A stretch of DNA of 62,962 nucleotides from Gemmatimonadota bacterium (GTDB lineage: Bacteria; Gemmatimonadota; Gemmatimonadetes; Gemmatimonadales; Gemmatimonadaceae): the NCBI GenBank assembly GCA_947461225.1, contig CANHJV010000002.1, positions 1 through 62,962 on the forward strand, written 5' to 3'. Below the pieces are notes generated by a model. The model made no database searches, had not been told where the DNA came from, and saw only the letters and a list, made by a program, of their open reading frames with translations. A program made the position numbers and the translations under genes. Shown in pieces: positions 17,526 through 28,041 of the stretch (within the stretch, counting starts at the first letter, position 1; each line of letters begins with the position of its first letter).

Positions 17526-18539
17526 CTATTGCGAGTCTGCCGCCATGATGCGCGACACGAGCATGTCGCGTGGGGTGGATGGTACGCCGAAAAAGAGAGA
17601 AATCGCCACCAGAAGCACGAGCGCCACGAGCATCCACGGCGCATGCGCCTTCTTGCTCAGTGGCGGCGCCAGTGTCGGTAAGCTGTGCCCCGTGGCTTCG
17701 TCGGGATGGGACATCGCTCGGACGAACTCGCCCGCCGAGGTGAAGCGCACGTCCGGATCCTTGTTGGTCGCGCGCCGGATCGCTGCGTTCACGTGCATCG
17801 GCACGTCGTCGCGGAGCGCATGATTGGGCGCCAGCTCGATGGGGCGGATCTCCGGGACACCGGCTGCATCGTACCCCACGCGCGCATGCCCCGTGCACAG
17901 TTCGTACGCGATCACGCCCACCGCGTAGACGTCGGTGAGACGGTTGCACCGCCCATCATGCCACTGCTCGGGTGCCATGTAGGCCGCGTTGCCGATGGCG
18001 GTGGGCGCCAGCGCGGGCTGCGTCGCCTTCTCGTCCTGATACAGAGAGAACCCCTTCACGAGCACGCTCCCGGATGGGTCGAGCAGCACCGCCGACGGGC
18101 GGAGCGCACCATGCACGATACCATGCGCGTGCGCGTAGTCCACGGCCTCCGCGATCTGCTCCAGCACCACGAGAACCCGCGCGAACCCCGGCGGATGCAC
18201 CGCGGTGATCAACTGGTCCAGCCGCATCGGGCCCGCCGCGTCCATCTCGTAGAACGCGATGCCGTCGAGCACCTCGGATGGCGACGTGCGGAGAATGTGC
18301 GGGTGCGACAACCGCGCTCCGATCTCGGCCTCGCGATGAAGGCGGGCGGTGGCCGTGGAGTCATGCGCATGATCGTCGGTGGGATAGGCAACCTTCACCG
18401 CCACCATGGGCCCGTTCGCATCGCCAACGTGGCCGGTGAAGATCAAGCCGCTGCGCCCCTCGCCGATGAGCCGCAGACCGTGGTAGCGCCGCCCGAGGAT
18501 CTCGATGGCGCGCTGCGGATAAGTGGTAACGAGCGTCAT
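17526..18539 (-). CDS. Membrane-anchored pseudokinase (Ser/Thr kinase fold)
   Basis: The 337-residue protein has a kinase fold and a C-terminal membrane helix (about 302-318). Kept motifs: glycine loop IGEGRSG, Lys49 in VAVKV, Glu70 region of helix C, and APE at 189-191. Lost motifs: HRD is HGA (143-145), the catalytic-loop Lys is Arg147 and Asn is Ala150, and DFG is GFS (163-165). The general base and the metal-binding Asp and Asn are therefore missing, so phosphotransfer is unlikely although ATP may bind. It starts 41 bases after tadG and is the last gene of the Tad operon, which suggests a signalling or scaffold role for the pilus. Confidence 0.85.
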   Translation of the reverse strand: MTLVTTYPQRAIEILGRRYHGLRLIGEGRSGLIFTGHVGDANGPMVAVKVAYPTDDHAHDSTATARLHREAEIGARLSHPHILRTSPSEVLDGIAFYEMDAAGPMRLDQLITAVHPPGFARVLVVLEQIAEAVDYAHAHGIVHGALRPSAVLLDPSGSVLVKGFSLYQDEKATQPALAPTAIGNAAYMAPEQWHDGRCNRLTDVYAVGVIAYELCTGHARVGYDAAGVPEIRPIELAPNHALRDDVPMHVNAAIRRATNKDPDVRFTSAGEFVRAMSHPDEATGHSLPTLAPPLSKKAHAPWMLVALVLLVAISLFFGVPSTPRDMLVSRIMAADSQ

Positions 18540-18580
18540 GGCGGCTTCACCGGCAGGTAGGAGTCAACGCAGCGAATACA

Positions 18581-19729
18581 CTATTGAACGAGCGCGATTT
18601 TCTTGATCAGGCTAGGTATGGACGAAAACTTTCCTTGCGATGCGAGATCAGAGAAGTACCCGCGCACTCCCTCGCCCTTGATGTACTCGGTGAGATAGAA
18701 AACGCCGACGTACTTCACCTTGAAACACTTCCCGCCGCAGCCAGACGTACCCGGCGCATTGCCGTGCTCGGCCCACATCGAGATGACCATGCGCGTCGGC
18801 ACGTTGCAGGTAAACGATTTGTTGCCGCCACCGTTCGGCGGATTGATGCCACCGTTGGATTGACACAATGCCGCCACGCCGTCGCCGGCCTTAATTACCA
18901 TGTTGCCGTTCTCGGCCAGCATCCAGTCGCCGACGCCGATCGTGAAACGGCCGCCGGCACTCGCGACCTTGGCGGCCAAGGCGTCGCAGGTGGCGCCGAG
19001 AGCCTCATAAAAGTCATTCCCGCCCTGCCACGGATTGCCACTGGTGCCGTCGGCATACAAAATCGGCGGCATCCGGATTCCGTAAAAGTTTCCGCTGATG
19101 ACATTCGAGGTGGCATCACCTGACTTCAGCAGAATCAACGGATGATTGTCGCCAAACCACTGCACATCGTCCGCCGTGAGCGAGTACGTCACAGCATTCT
19201 TGACGCCATCGCCATAGCGCGCGTCGAGCAAGCGCTGATAGGGCACCGCAATCGGTCGCACGCATGATGTGCCGGACACCGAACCGACCGCCGCCACACT
19301 CGTCGCCGTGCGTAGTCGTGTGGTGAGTCCGAAGAGGCGACCGAATCGATAGGTGGCCGTGTAGCGCGATGTGGCCCGGACCGCGTTGTTCGTGCTCGCT
19401 GCCCAGCCGCCGGCAGCCGGGGTGAACGTATTGGTCGTAAAGTTCCACACACCCGGTTCGATGTCCGCTGTCGTGATAGACGGCACCACGCGCTCCACGA
19501 GATTTAATCGCCCATACGCGACGGCCGTGTCGGCAGCGCCAACGTACTGCTCGCGCAACAGCCGCTCGGCGCCGGCCAGTGCGGCCGCATCTGACGACAC
19601 ATGCACCTGCGCGCGGAACAGGTACATCCGCCCCATCTCCAGGGCGAGCGTCATAAAGCCAACCAACGCCAGCAGCGATACGCCCACCAGGATCATGGTG
19701 GCGCCGCGCCGATTCTTCAGTCTCCGCAT
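18581..19729 (-). CDS. tadG: TadG-like pilus assembly protein
   Basis: The 382-residue protein starts at 19729 with MRRLKNRRGATMILVGVSLL, a basic leader followed by a membrane helix as in the TadE/G-like family. RMYLFRAQVHVSSDAAALAGAERLL matches the alanine-rich segment that follows the helix in TadG proteins. The rest is a large extracytoplasmic domain with paired cysteines (CSGNGG-type loop near GTSGCGGKCFKVKYVG). TadG helps assemble Tad pili. An upstream in-frame extension of 30 codons lacks family character and is excluded. Confidence 0.85.
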   Translation of the reverse strand: MRRLKNRRGATMILVGVSLLALVGFMTLALEMGRMYLFRAQVHVSSDAAALAGAERLLREQYVGAADTAVAYGRLNLVERVVPSITTADIEPGVWNFTTNTFTPAAGGWAASTNNAVRATSRYTATYRFGRLFGLTTRLRTATSVAAVGSVSGTSCVRPIAVPYQRLLDARYGDGVKNAVTYSLTADDVQWFGDNHPLILLKSGDATSNVISGNFYGIRMPPILYADGTSGNPWQGGNDFYEALGATCDALAAKVASAGGRFTIGVGDWMLAENGNMVIKAGDGVAALCQSNGGINPPNGGGNKSFTCNVPTRMVISMWAEHGNAPGTSGCGGKCFKVKYVGVFYLTEYIKGEGVRGYFSDLASQGKFSSIPSLIKKIALVQ

Positions 19730-19766
19730 GGCTCCCCCTCGTTCATGCGCCACGATCAGCGCCGAA

Positions 19767-20684
19767 TCACTTCCCGAATACATCGAACACGGGGCCGAGG
19801 CCGATGACCATCGGGCCACCGATTACGGCGAATAGCGCCGGTAGAATAAACAGCACCATCGGGAACATCATTTTGGTGGCCGCCGTGGCCGCGCGACGCT
19901 CAGCCGACTGCCGACGCTTGCGACGCAGGCTTTCGGAATACACCCGCAGCACGCGTCCGATCGACGATCCCCACCGCTCGCTTTGGATCATCGTGGATGC
20001 CAGGGTGCGCAATTCCTCCACGCCCGTTCGGTTGTACAGGCCATGGAGCGCGTCGTCGCGACGCATGCCGGCGTTCGCCTTTCGGTTGATCACCAGCAGC
20101 TCGCGCGCCAGCTCGGGATGCATGTCTCGCATTTCGAATCCTACCCGCAGCACGGCTGCGTCGAGTGACACACCCGCCTCAACGCACACCAGTAGCAAAT
20201 CGAGACAGTCGGGAACGGATCGTAGCACGCGCAGTTGACGCGCCTGCTCCAGCTGCAGCAGCACATACGGCGGCAACATCAGGCCGAACGCGATGCTCGC
20301 GGAGACACTGGCCAGGAATAGCAGGTCGCTGTCACGCGATACGAACGCCAAGACCAGCGCCGGCGAGATCATCGCGCTGAGCACCTGAAGTAACAGATAC
20401 ATGGCCGGCGCCGACGTTGAGTCGAAACCGGCGCGCACGAGCCGAGTGGCTGTCGTTTCCCCGAGCACGCCGTCGGGGAGCAGCTGCGTCAGCGTACCGC
20501 GGACACGTTGCGCCATCGTCTCGCGGGCGCTGCGCAGCACTAGCCGCCGTGACAGCGATCCATCGGACGGCTCCGTGGCTCTGGCAATCAGCACGGCGCG
20601 CCGGTGGTTGGCCACCACGGACCAAGTGCCAACCGCACCGGCAATCACCAGCACGCTCAGAAAAATGATGAGGGGAGTGGACAT
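19767..20684 (-). CDS. tadC: Tad pilus inner-membrane platform protein TadC
   Basis: The 305-residue protein is the second GspF-domain platform subunit. The T2SSF core reads SVPDCLDLLLVCVEAGVSLDAA, then EMRDMHPELARELLVINRKANAGMRRDDAL and TLASTMIQSERWGSSIGRVLRVYS, with membrane helices at the N-terminus, around 85-130 and at the C-terminus. It would pair with TadB around the CpaF ATPase. The start at 20684 lies 11 bases after the tadB stop; a much longer in-frame extension overlaps tadB and is rejected. Confidence 0.92.
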   Translation of the reverse strand: MSTPLIIFLSVLVIAGAVGTWSVVANHRRAVLIARATEPSDGSLSRRLVLRSARETMAQRVRGTLTQLLPDGVLGETTATRLVRAGFDSTSAPAMYLLLQVLSAMISPALVLAFVSRDSDLLFLASVSASIAFGLMLPPYVLLQLEQARQLRVLRSVPDCLDLLLVCVEAGVSLDAAVLRVGFEMRDMHPELARELLVINRKANAGMRRDDALHGLYNRTGVEELRTLASTMIQSERWGSSIGRVLRVYSESLRRKRRQSAERRAATAATKMMFPMVLFILPALFAVIGGPMVIGLGPVFDVFGK

Positions 20685-20695
20685 CGCGTGGGCTC

Positions 20696-21643
20696 CTAGA
20701 TGTCGATGCGGGCGATCCGGCGGATCAGCAGGAAGCCGACCGCCACCGCACCGGTCGCGGCAATCAGCGTATAGCGGCCAACGTCGGTCGTGAACATCGG
20801 CTCCATCATCGGGCGGTTCAGCAACATGATCGCGAGGAACGCCAGCAGGGGAAGCGACGCCAGGGCCGCGCCGGTCAACTTGGGCTCCGCCGTTAACGTG
20901 TCGATCTGATCGTGCAGCGACGCCCGATCGCGAATGAGGGCCGATAACCCCGTGAGCACCTCGCTGAGATTGCCTCCGGTTTCCCGTTGAATCAGCAGCG
21001 CTGTGACGAACATCTTGATGTCGATGGTGTTGATACGATCCTGGAGATCGAGCAACGCGTCGCGTACGTCGAGGCCAAGGCGCTGCTCGTCGTAGAAAGT
21101 GGAGAATTCCTCGCCGATCGGTGCGGGCATTTCTTCGCCAACAAATTTCATGGCGGCCTGAAACGAAAAACCGGCGCGCATGGCGTTCACGATCATGTCG
21201 ACCGCCTCGGGTAATTGCTCCTCGAGTCGGACCACCCGACGGCGACGCTGCAGCTGCAACAGCATGGTTGGGAGCAACAGCCCACACGTCGCGGCGAGAA
21301 TCGCCACCACGACGCCGAACTGTTGCCCCGCCAATAATCCCATCGAGGCAATCAGCACGCTGGCGATCGCGAACTCTCCCACCGTCCACTTCATCCCGGC
21401 GCGCTCGATCGCGCGCGCGAGGAATACGCTCAGTGAACGACCTGACAGGAGACGGTCCAGCATTGGCACGGCACTCGTCCGGAGGTCGCGCAAGATGTTC
21501 ACGTCTGTCGGAATGACGCCCTGGGTTAGTCGGTCTTTCAGCGCCGCCGTCGCCTCGAGACGACGCCGGTTCGCGTACACATAAATGCCGAGCAGCAGCA
21601 GGGTCGTGCCGAAGAAGACGGCGAACAGGACAAGGGTCTGCAT
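20696..21643 (-). CDS. tadB: Tad pilus inner-membrane platform protein TadB
   Basis: The 315-residue protein has an N-terminal membrane helix, a helix pair near 95-130 and the GspF core LPEAVDMIVNAMRAGFSFQAAMKFV, followed by FSTFYDEQRLGLDVRDALLDL and TALLIQRETGGNLSEVLTGLS. These are the hallmarks of TadB. Two terminal helices end in RRIARIDI. It starts 2 bases after the cpaF stop, consistent with translational coupling to the ATPase it binds. Confidence 0.93.
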   Translation of the reverse strand: MQTLVLFAVFFGTTLLLLGIYVYANRRRLEATAALKDRLTQGVIPTDVNILRDLRTSAVPMLDRLLSGRSLSVFLARAIERAGMKWTVGEFAIASVLIASMGLLAGQQFGVVVAILAATCGLLLPTMLLQLQRRRRVVRLEEQLPEAVDMIVNAMRAGFSFQAAMKFVGEEMPAPIGEEFSTFYDEQRLGLDVRDALLDLQDRINTIDIKMFVTALLIQRETGGNLSEVLTGLSALIRDRASLHDQIDTLTAEPKLTGAALASLPLLAFLAIMLLNRPMMEPMFTTDVGRYTLIAATGAVAVGFLLIRRIARIDI

Positions 21644-21645
21644 GG

Positions 21646-23148
<1,503 letters not shown>

Positions 23149-23150
23149 AT

Positions 23151-24413
23151 CTAGCTTCTCCCGAGACGGAACAGCCGTCTCTTGCGTACGTCGGACTCGC
23201 TGTGGCTGGTGCCGTTCCCCGTGCCGTTCCCATGACCATGGCCGTTACTGTTGCCGGTTGGTGAGGTCACGGTTGGCTCCGACGCGCCAGCCAGTGCGGA
23301 CGCCAAGTGCCGGAAGCCGTTCGAGAGCGCGGAGCCAGGCTCGTATTCAAGCACCGGCACGCCTTTGGTGGTCGCATCCGCGCACGCCGTGAAATCATTG
23401 GGCAGTTTGGCCGTGATCGGGCGTCCGAGCACGGTCTCGGCATCACTGATGGTCAGCGGCGACTCGGCATTCGACCGGTTCACCACCACCGCGACTTTCG
23501 CCGGTGCGTACCCGAGACGGTTGAAGAGGTTGAGCGTGCGCTGGGTGCTGCGCAGGGCCGGGACCGAGAGCTGCGTCACCAACACAATGTGATCGGCTGC
23601 GTCGAGTGCGCCGATGGTGCGTTCACCGAGATAGTGCTCGAGATCCAGCACGACATATGGGAAGTGTGCCCGCAATTGCGAGAGGATTGCGCTCGCGGCG
23701 TTCGCTTCGATCAGATCCTGTACCTCGGGACGATCCGACGACGGAAGCACCAGCATGCCGGCCGGGCCGGGGGTCATCAGCGACGACAGTAGCGGACCAT
23801 CGATGCGATCGACCTTCATTACCAAGTCGCCGATGTCGTACGCGGGTTTGAGATCGAGCACCACGCGCACGTCACCACCCACAACCACGAAGTCCACGAG
23901 CGCGACCCGATCGGAGGGATGCTCGCGGGCGATCGCCGTGGCTAGGTTCACTGCGACCGAGGTCGTCCCCAGACCGCCCTTGGCGGAGTACACGGCGATG
24001 ATCTTGCCGCGTGTCATGAGTCCGGGCTCCATGCGCTGCACCAGGCGCCGGATTGCCACATCAAGCTCCTCGGCGTTCAGTGGCGTGGCAACGAATTCGG
24101 GAATGCCGGCCCGTAAGGCACTGAGGATCAGCGCCTGGGTCGCATCCTTCGCCGTCCCAATGATGAATGGCGCGGCCCGTCGGATGTCGTGCTCGATCAG
24201 CGACAATTCCTGTGGCCCCGCCCCGCCAATCGGCAGGACGACCAGGTCGAACGCCTCGCCGCGGAGACGCGTCGCGGCCGCCGCAATCGTCTCAACCCGC
24301 TCGGGCTCCAGAAACCCACGGTCGGCCAACACCCGGCTCGTGGTTTCGCGCGGTTCGTCGGCGTCGCCGACGATGAGAACGGTGCGCGCTTCGGGGACAG
24401 GAGTGGTCGTCAC
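23151..24413 (-). CDS. cpaE: Tad pilus localisation ATPase CpaE/TadZ
   Basis: The 420-residue protein has an N-terminal receiver-like domain ([20 protein letters not shown]) and a MinD/ParA-type ATPase with the deviant Walker [18 protein letters not shown]. The acidic residue usual in VALVDFDL-type strands appears as [13 protein letters not shown]. CpaE/TadZ proteins place the pilus machine at the cell pole. The C-terminus ends in a low-complexity Gly/Asn/His/Thr tract (about residues 392-408) and a basic [11 protein letters not shown] tail, not usual in the family. Its ATG overlaps the cpaC stop (ATGA). Confidence 0.9.
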   Translation of the reverse strand: MTTTPVPEARTVLIVGDADEPRETTSRVLADRGFLEPERVETIAAAATRLRGEAFDLVVLPIGGAGPQELSLIEHDIRRAAPFIIGTAKDATQALILSALRAGIPEFVATPLNAEELDVAIRRLVQRMEPGLMTRGKIIAVYSAKGGLGTTSVAVNLATAIAREHPSDRVALVDFVVVGGDVRVVLDLKPAYDIGDLVMKVDRIDGPLLSSLMTPGPAGMLVLPSSDRPEVQDLIEANAASAILSQLRAHFPYVVLDLEHYLGERTIGALDAADHIVLVTQLSVPALRSTQRTLNLFNRLGYAPAKVAVVVNRSNAESPLTISDAETVLGRPITAKLPNDFTACADATTKGVPVLEYEPGSALSNGFRHLASALAGASEPTVTSPTGNSNGHGHGNGTGNGTSHSESDVRKRRLFRLGRS

Positions 24414-25618
24414 TGTGGTGTCCTCAGCGTATCCGGCGGCAAACGCTTTTTCAGCATATCGAGCGCCGGCGTCCGCATCTCGCGCAACAGCGGAAGCGTG
24501 AGCTGGCCACCAACATTGGCCGGGTCGATGATGCTCGGCGTCACGATCACGATCAGCTCCGTTTCCGAACTCTGCCAGCGCGAGCTGGAAAACAGCGCGC
24601 CAAGAATTGGAATGTTCATGAGCAGCGGCACGCCCGTACGGACCCGCTCGCGTTCGTCGTTGAACAGACCGGAGAGAATCACCGATTGATCGCGGCGGAT
24701 ATCCACCGAGCTTTCCACTTTGCGTGAGCGCAGCGCCGGGATGCGGAAGCCGCTCAAGGTGATCGCGTTGCTGTAATCGAGACTCGATACCTCCGGCCGG
24801 ACATACAGCGTGATGATGCTGTCGCTGATGATCGTGGGCGCAAAGCGCAAGCGAACGCCGAACTCACGGTACTGAATGGTGACCGGCGCCTGGGCACCGA
24901 CGCCGCCCCCGAAGCCGCCCTGTACCACCGGGATCGGGAGCTCCCCGCCCGCGAGGAACGACGCGGAGTCACGGTCGGCCGCCATCAAATTCGGCTCGGC
25001 CAGCAAGCGGGCATTGCCGTTCTGCTCCTCCGCGTCCAGCAGCGCGAGAAACTGCTTGGTCCCGAAGTCGGAGAGCACCGAGAGAAACTTCGTCTCACCG
25101 GGAATCGCGAGGTGGCCATCGCTGTCGGTCGCGTTGTCGTCTTTGAACACGCCCGTACCCACGCGCGTATTCCGCTGCTTGCTCGTGTGCAGCCCGGACA
25201 CGCCGATCTGTCGCAGCACGTCGCGCCGCACTTCGGCAAGGCGGACCGACAGGAGTACCATGCGACGATCCGCGGCCGGGCGCACCGTCACGCGATAGTG
25301 CGTGCGCGGCCGATTGGTCGACCACAGCACGACATCCGTTTCGCCGAGTGCTTTGCCACTGATCAAGACATCGCGTTCGGTGACGACCACCACCGTCGCC
25401 ACCTCGGGATTGGCCACCGCGACCTTGATGATCGGGTCGGTCGTGGTCAGTGGAATCGATCGGCCGATCGACAGCGCGAGCTTCACGATGCTGTCGGCGA
25501 GTACGGGGCTCTGAGCCCGGACGGAGCGCGGACTGAACGCGAGCACCGCGAGGGTGAGCAGAAATAATGGATGCGCCGCGTGCATCGGGCGACGCTGGAG
25601 AGTCATTGGGTTACGCAC
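24410..25618 (-). CDS. cpaC: Tad/Flp pilus secretin CpaC/RcpA
   Basis: The 402-residue outer-membrane secretin has a signal peptide (ending near VRAQ), a pilus-type N-terminal domain (SIGRSIPLTTTDPIIKVAVA, VLISGKALGETDVVLWS), a BON-like segment and a secretin domain with LAEPNLMAADRDSASFLAGGELPIPV and VILSGLFNDERERVRTGVPLL. I prefer the GTG start at 25618 because a GAGG ribosome site lies 7 bases before it; ATG at 25606 is possible and changes only four residues. It forms the pore through which the Flp pilus leaves. Confidence 0.93.
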   Translation of the reverse strand: MRNPMTLQRRPMHAAHPLFLLTLAVLAFSPRSVRAQSPVLADSIVKLALSIGRSIPLTTTDPIIKVAVANPEVATVVVVTERDVLISGKALGETDVVLWSTNRPRTHYRVTVRPAADRRMVLLSVRLAEVRRDVLRQIGVSGLHTSKQRNTRVGTGVFKDDNATDSDGHLAIPGETKFLSVLSDFGTKQFLALLDAEEQNGNARLLAEPNLMAADRDSASFLAGGELPIPVVQGGFGGGVGAQAPVTIQYREFGVRLRFAPTIISDSIITLYVRPEVSSLDYSNAITLSGFRIPALRSRKVESSVDIRRDQSVILSGLFNDERERVRTGVPLLMNIPILGALFSSSRWQSSETELIVIVTPSIIDPANVGGQLTLPLLREMRTPALDMLKKRLPPDTLRTPQ

Positions 25619-25667
25619 GCAAAGACCTCGACTGTGACATCAGGAAAACGAACAGGAGCTGCGGAGT

Positions 25668-26606
25668 TCACGGCATTGGTGGTTTCTTCTTCGTCGAATC
25701 CGGCTTCTCGAATTTTTGCTGCGACACCTTGTCACCACGGATCACGTCGATCGTGAGTGAATCGGGTTTCGGCGGCAGCACCACGGGCGGTAAGGGCGGC
25801 GCCGGCAGCGGTGTCACCGGGTCGGACTTCGATGGGCGAGACACGCTCGCGCGTCGGACGGGCGGCGATGGCGCCGCGACCGGCGGCGCCGGTTTGGGCG
25901 GACGCTGCAGCACATCCTCGGATCGGGCGCCCTTGGTGCTGACCGAATCGGGATCGCCGTACCCCCGCAGCACCAGCTGGATCGTGCCGTCGCGCATGGC
26001 CACCGCCAGGCGTTCCGCTTCGATCGGTGTCACTTCCAGCGTGGCGGAGGTCGCCACGATCGGACGGTTGTCCGGTCCCGATCGATCGATGGTGCCCACC
26101 GACAGCACACGCATGTTCGACATGAACAGCTTCGACACCTGCTCGCCGTCTGAACGCTGATCACGGAGTGTCACGAGCACATCCACGCGCGAGTCCGGTT
26201 GGATGAGACCGCTCACCCCGACCACGTCGTCGATCTTCACGGCCATGGCGCGCTTACCCGGCGTGATCTTGACTTGCAGACCGGGACCGGTGCCCGGGGG
26301 GGAGAGGCGACCCGGCACAATCACCTCGCCCGCGTACACCGGTACGCGGGTCACTCGGCCAACGGCCGAGTCGAGAGACGACAGGGCGCCCGCCGGTACG
26401 GTTGCCACCGGCCACGCATTCACCACGAGCGCGCTCGGGGTGAGCGCGGCACCTTCGGGAATATCCTTCCGCGCCACGACGACATCGCGCAGCAGGACCC
26501 GGTTCTGTGCCCGCGTATTTTCGATCACTCGGTACACACCAAACGTGGCGGTGCCGGCGGTGAGAAGCGTAGCGGCGAGCACGAGGGAATATCGATTCAG
26601 TGCCAT
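25668..26606 (-). CDS. cpaB: Flp pilus assembly protein CpaB/RcpC
   Basis: The 312-residue protein has an N-terminal membrane helix, a SAF domain (VVVARKDIPEGAALTPSALVV) and an RcpC domain (AVKIDDVVGVSGLIQPDSRVDVLVT). Its last 90 residues are a Pro-rich tract (many PP and PAPP units, then Lys-rich KKKPPMP) that is longer than in typical CpaB and could span the periplasm or bind peptidoglycan. It lies between tadE and cpaC with about 50 bases on each side. Confidence 0.9.
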   Translation of the reverse strand: MALNRYSLVLAATLLTAGTATFGVYRVIENTRAQNRVLLRDVVVARKDIPEGAALTPSALVVNAWPVATVPAGALSSLDSAVGRVTRVPVYAGEVIVPGRLSPPGTGPGLQVKITPGKRAMAVKIDDVVGVSGLIQPDSRVDVLVTLRDQRSDGEQVSKLFMSNMRVLSVGTIDRSGPDNRPIVATSATLEVTPIEAERLAVAMRDGTIQLVLRGYGDPDSVSTKGARSEDVLQRPPKPAPPVAAPSPPVRRASVSRPSKSDPVTPLPAPPLPPVVLPPKPDSLTIDVIRGDKVSQQKFEKPDSTKKKPPMP

Positions 26607-26657
26607 GGGAACGAAGCTCGGTGCAACGAGGGAAAAGTGGGCGCTGCGTCGCTGGTG

Positions 26658-27110
26658 TTATGACCCTTCCCAGCGAAATGTCGCGCGCGCATGCAGCGTG
26701 TCTCGCAACGGTTGTCCCATCAGCCGCGCCAGTGGCGTAAGCCACGTGAACGGATAGTTGATCTGCACCTGCACGGACTGGAGCGCGCCGGTTGAACAGA
26801 TTGGCAGGCAGGTGACGACCACTTGAGTGGCGGCATTCACAGGAACGCTGCCGAACGGGGACATCTTCGCGGCAGCGGTGTCACGAATATCAGTCAATGC
26901 GCCGCCTGGATTCGTGAGCCGTGCGCCATAGCGCGCGCCTTCGCGTGCCGCCGCCGTGAGATTATTCGCCGTGAACAACGCACGACCGAAGTCGATCGTC
27001 CCGAACATCAGGAACAACAGCAGCGTCGCGAAGATCGCAAACTCCAGCAGGGCAACACCGGATTCATCGCGCCGAAAACGGCGAACCCATCGAGACCAAT
27101 CATTCAACAT
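26658..27110 (-). CDS. tadE: TadE-like pseudopilin
   Basis: The 150-residue protein has a basic leader (RWVRRFRRDESG) followed by VALLEFAIFATLLLFLMFGTIDF, the TadE family signature in which the prepilin peptidase CpaA could cut after Gly, with Glu at position 5 of the mature form. The C-terminal domain has two cysteines (CLPICSTG). TadE pseudopilins are processed by the Tad prepilin peptidase and are needed for pilus assembly. It follows cpaA by 12 bases. Confidence 0.9.
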   Translation of the reverse strand: MLNDWSRWVRRFRRDESGVALLEFAIFATLLLFLMFGTIDFGRALFTANNLTAAAREGARYGARLTNPGGALTDIRDTAAAKMSPFGSVPVNAATQVVVTCLPICSTGALQSVQVQINYPFTWLTPLARLMGQPLRDTLHARATFRWEGS

Positions 27111-27122
27111 GGGGCGCTCTCC

Positions 27123-27662
27123 TTACAGCAGAAGTCCAGGCCACCGCGCGGCGCCGGCCAGTCCGGCGGCCATGGCCACGGCATATGGCATCCGACGATC
27201 CCATTCCACTGGGGCCGCTACCCGCAACGACGACGGGTGCTGCAGGCCGAGCGCCAGACGGATCAGCGTGTAGCTGAATCCGTGCTGCGCGAGCAGGTAT
27301 ACCAACGACAACGCCCCGCCGCATAATCCGGCAAGCATGGCGGCTTCGACCGCCCCGTGCGGGCCGAGCCAGATCGCGCCAACCGCGAAGAACTTCACAT
27401 CACCGCCGCCCATCATCTGCAACAGCCAGAACGGCATCCAGATCGCCATACCGGTGGCGAACCCACCCAGCGCGCGGCCCCCGCCGATGAACGGGCCATC
27501 CGTCACGATGGCCAGCGAGACACCAGCCAGCAGCCCGAACAGCACCACGCGATTCGGGATGCGACGCGTTCGAAGGTCCGACACGCACGCCGTCAGCAAC
27601 AACGCCACGAATGTGAGTACTTCCAGGCGAGGCCAGAACGGACCTTCGAACGTCATCGCCAT
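27123..27662 (-). CDS. cpaA: Prepilin peptidase CpaA/TadV (A24 family)
   Basis: The 179-residue membrane aspartyl protease would cleave Flp and TadE leaders. The two catalytic Asp residues are in CVSDLRTRRIPNRV and in the GxGD motif MMGGGDVKFF. There is no N-terminal methyltransferase domain, as expected for the short TadV type. Five or six helices are predicted. It lies 22 bases after the flp genes and before tadE, the usual place for processing enzymes of the locus. Confidence 0.93.
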   Translation of the reverse strand: MAMTFEGPFWPRLEVLTFVALLLTACVSDLRTRRIPNRVVLFGLLAGVSLAIVTDGPFIGGGRALGGFATGMAIWMPFWLLQMMGGGDVKFFAVGAIWLGPHGAVEAAMLAGLCGGALSLVYLLAQHGFSYTLIRLALGLQHPSSLRVAAPVEWDRRMPYAVAMAAGLAGAARWPGLLL

Positions 27663-27684
27663 CCTGTTCTCCTAATGCGAGCCG

Positions 27685-27858
27685 TTACGGGAGTCCCGCG
27701 TTCGCGGTGGAAAACCCATTGCTGACTTTGCCACCGAGCGCAGTCACCGCGACGATGGCCAGTGCCGTGATCAGCAGCGCCAGCAGCCCGTACTCCAGCA
27801 GCGCTGAGCCACTGGAGTCAGAGGCGAAACGCCGGATCACACCGGGGAGTGTCGACAT
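27685..27858 (-). CDS. flp: Flp family type IVb pilin (second copy)
   Basis: This 57-residue pilin is too short for most gene callers. The N-terminal leader (MSTLPGVIRRFASDSSG) ends in Gly before SALLEYGLLALLITALAIVAV; Glu5 of the mature pilin is kept. The rest is GGKVSNGFSTANAGLP, almost the same C-terminal pattern as the upstream copy. It is the downstream member of a tandem pair, 9 bases after the first flp gene, and is followed by cpaA. It is probably a minor or alternative pilin; both copies have exactly 57 residues. Confidence 0.92.
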   Translation of the reverse strand: MSTLPGVIRRFASDSSGSALLEYGLLALLITALAIVAVTALGGKVSNGFSTANAGLP

Positions 27859-27867
27859 GGTCGCCGC

Positions 27868-28041
27868 TTACGGCAGGTTGGTGTTAACCGTGTTGAATCC
27901 GTTGCTGACCTTCACGCCGATCGACTTGACCGCGACGATCGAGAGCACGGTGATCAGCAGCGTGAGCATGCCGTACTCCAGCAGCGTGGCGCCTTCGTCG
28001 TCAGCAAGGAAGCGGCGCGTGAGAGTTTTGATGGCAGTCAT
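27868..28041 (-). CDS. flp: Flp family type IVb pilin (first copy)
   Basis: This is the first gene of the Tad operon. Of its 57 residues, the leader MTAIKTLTRRFLADDEG precedes ATLLEYGMLTLLITVLSIVAV, a textbook Flp start with the cleavage Gly and Glu5. The mature pilin ends SNGFNTVNTNLP. A strong GAGG ribosome site lies 6 bases before the ATG at 28041, better than that of the second copy, which fits the role of major pilin. A longer in-frame extension upstream has no pilin character and is rejected. Confidence 0.94.
   Translation of the reverse strand: MTAIKTLTRRFLADDEGATLLEYGMLTLLITVLSIVAVKSIGVKVSNGFNTVNTNLP

Noticed and set aside
17526-18539. Sequencing error or frameshift as reason for missing kinase motifs
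   Set aside because: The frame is open over the full length, motifs before and after the altered sites are intact, and three separate catalytic sites differ by substitution, not by frame.
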